Part shown: positions 44,118 through 45,440 of the stretch, piece after piece
How the letters are laid out: every line of letters begins with the position of its first letter
Numbering within the stretch: position 1 is the first letter of the stretch
Source: Methylobacterium adhaesivum
Lineage (GTDB): Bacteria; Pseudomonadota; Alphaproteobacteria; Rhizobiales; Beijerinckiaceae
DNA length: 45,440 nt
NCBI RefSeq assembly: GCF_022179065.1
Contig: NZ_BPQD01000033.1
Coordinates: 1 to 45,440 of the forward strand
Direction: 5' to 3'
Translations under genes and position numbers: made by a program
The notes under the pieces: generated by a model
What the model saw: the letters and a program-made list of their open reading frames with translations, nothing else
Database searches by the model: none
Told to the model about the DNA's origin: nothing

Positions 44118-45181
44118 GGCGCGGGGCCGGGGAGCGCGGCGGCCTCCAGGCGCCGACCGGCCGACCAGAACTGATCTCCCTCTGGGGCTTCGACCACAAG
44201 CCCCATCATGAGATCGCGGTAGGAGGCGGGAAGCCGGGCTGCGACCCAGACCCGCTGCCAGCATTCCCGACGCCCGAGATCGGCATCGCGCCAGCCAAGG
44301 CGAAAGTGCCCGATGGCCGCGCCGACGCGGGTGCCGCGAAACTCGGACGGGATCCACACCCAGGCCGAGAACACGTGGACGGCGTTCGCATCGAGCCGAT
44401 CCGTGCGCTGACGCGCCCCGAAGACGCAGACCCCGTTCTCGGGCGCGCCGACCCTGTGTGCCACCGCCCGCCCCGAACGCCGGGCCAGAAGATTCGGCAG
44501 AGGACGTCTGGGGGCCGGGACGCCCTGCCGACGAACGAGGCGATCCGCCTCCCTCAAGAGATCGACCCAGGATTCGAGGTCGATGGCATAAGCCGTCTCG
44601 TAGGGGGCAAAGCGCCGGACACGGCCCTCAAGCATTCCGTTCCGCCAGAGTGCGGGAGCCGCACCGTCCTCGGCGTCGGACGCGCAGACCCGCAGCAGCG
44701 TCGCCGGCCCGTGGCGACGGATCGCCCGGGCGAGCGCTTCGGCCTGCGGTACGGAATCACCCTTGCGGACGAAGACCTTGGCGCCCTCCGCGAGATCTTC
44801 GAGCAACCGTCGCTTGAGGTAGGCGATCTTGCCGACCTCGCGGCGATGGATCGAGGCCGGCGCCGTCGTCTGCGCGAAGTCGGACGTGTTGTAGGCAAAC
44901 CCATAGCGACGGCTGCGCACGTAGAGGCGCCCGGTGCTCGCCTCCAGAATCTCGGTGTCGTCCGTGCTTCCGTAATGCCGGAAGGCCGTGTCGAGGGCAT
45001 CGATCAGCGCCTCGGACGTGACGGATGAGAAACGAAACAGTCCAAGGGGCTCGGCGCCGCAATAGCGCTGAACCAGCCCGAACTCGCAATTGTCGCCGAG
45101 GCTCTCGAAGGATGTGGCGAGCTCGGCGAGCGAGAGATCCGGGGGAGGGGGCAACCGCCACCAGGGCAGACGAAACCTCAT
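44075..45181 (-). CDS. unknown protein, 368 aa, convergent with the FkbH gene
   Basis: I do not recognise a family with confidence. The start is ATG 45181 (MRFRLPWWRLPPPPDLS). A distinctive motif, SFESLGDNCEFGLVQRYCGA, opens the body, followed by LGLFRFSSVTSEALIDALDT and YGFAYNTSDFAQTTAPASI. Later come KRRLLEDLAEGAKVFVRKGD and ALARAIRRHGPATLLRVCAS. Motifs such as SLGDNCEFG are found in Methylobacterium polysaccharide-associated proteins as I remember them; this is uncertain. There is no signal peptide. The 3' end overlaps the end of the FkbH gene by 43 bp in antisense, so transcripts converge. Confidence 0.7.
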   Translation of the reverse strand: MRFRLPWWRLPPPPDLSLAELATSFESLGDNCEFGLVQRYCGAEPLGLFRFSSVTSEALIDALDTAFRHYGSTDDTEILEASTGRLYVRSRRYGFAYNTSDFAQTTAPASIHRREVGKIAYLKRRLLEDLAEGAKVFVRKGDSVPQAEALARAIRRHGPATLLRVCASDAEDGAAPALWRNGMLEGRVRRFAPYETAYAIDLESWVDLLREADRLVRRQGVPAPRRPLPNLLARRSGRAVAHRVGAPENGVCVFGARQRTDRLDANAVHVFSAWVWIPSEFRGTRVGAAIGHFRLGWRDADLGRRECWQRVWVAARLPASYRDLMMGLVVEAPEGDQFWSAGRRLEAAALPGPAPQPWAMTMGLGPGL

Positions 45182-45376
45182 GGACGTCTCGAGGGCAGCG
45201 GGCACGCGATGTCTCGGTGCATCATTCCACCACGCATAGCTTGCCGACTCAGGCGATCTCAAGCGCCACTGAAGACCTCAGCTCGGAGGAAGACCACCGC
45301 CAGCGTCACGTGGGAAGCTCCGTGGGGGCCTGCGACAGCCTCGTCGCGGAAATTTCGTGTTTCCGTCATTTGGCCG

Positions 45377-45405
45377 TTGACGGGCCGTGTTGGGGTCCGT
45401 ATACC
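45377..45405 (+). promoter_or_regulatory. strong sigma-70-type promoter at the right edge
   Basis: TTGACG (45377-45382), 17-nt spacer, TATACC (45400-45405). The downstream sequence (ACTCATCGGCGGCGGCCAGC) is GC-rich with no start codon. This matches the style of rRNA operon promoters in this group. The controlled gene would lie beyond the window. Confidence 0.65.
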
Positions 45406-45440
45406 CCACTCATCGGCGGCGGCCAGCGGGTCTTACGGGA

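Overview
The window is GC-rich DNA (around 70% by eye) from an alphaproteobacterium, most likely Methylobacterium/Methylorubrum (order Hyphomicrobiales). Support comes from a lanmodulin-type EF-hand protein, the PopZ-valS and PCMT-TolC neighbourhood, a Liv transporter operon carrying a DUF6867-like membrane protein, a long two-domain dCTP deaminase and a GGAAC-type (EcfG/PhyR) promoter. Most of the window is housekeeping chromosome. No transposase, integrase, phage gene or CRISPR array was seen.

Layout. 1-5.3 kb: a gene end, a small orphan, a PilZ protein, a HIT hydrolase, a cation efflux (CDF) transporter, glutathione peroxidase and a COG3146 GNAT-like protein. 5.3-10.3 kb: ridA-GDPD on the minus strand, divergent from argD-argF-hslO. 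10.3-12.8 kb: a tight minus-strand operon apaG-argE-speG-yciI. 13.0-16.8 kb: a membrane orphan, dcd, a hairpin-rich repeat and a two-component pair. 16.9-18.7 kb: three exported proteins next to that pair, namely a BOF-PepSY protein, a proline-rich protein and a lanmodulin-like EF-hand protein. 18.8-24.4 kb: the branched-chain amino acid ABC operon livH-M-G-F-DUF6867-livK. 24.4-26.1 kb: small orphans, two identical tRNA-Asn genes (minus) and tRNA-Cys (plus).

26.3-33 kb: PCMT-like methyltransferase, TolC-type channel, popZ, valS and a DUF2459 protein. 33-38.6 kb: degP, aspartate aminotransferase, two orphans, kdsA and a Gly/Tyr-rich secreted protein with a stress-type promoter. 38.6-41.8 kb: queF (minus), eno, a DCC thiol protein and a DUF1345 membrane protein. 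41.8-45.2 kb: a free acyl carrier protein, an FkbH-like HAD protein that seems to start at a CTG codon, and a convergent, unrecognised 368-residue gene. The right edge holds a strong sigma-70 promoter of the kind that drives rRNA operons.

The parts most worth a second look are: the lanmodulin variant beside a two-component system, with related inverted repeats in front of each exported gene; the ACP/FkbH pair with its CTGA coupling; a palindromic intergenic repeat present twice about 33 kb apart; and shared promoter architecture for the three tRNA genes. Many neighbouring genes overlap by 4 bp (ATGA, GTGA or CTGA), so translational coupling appears common here.
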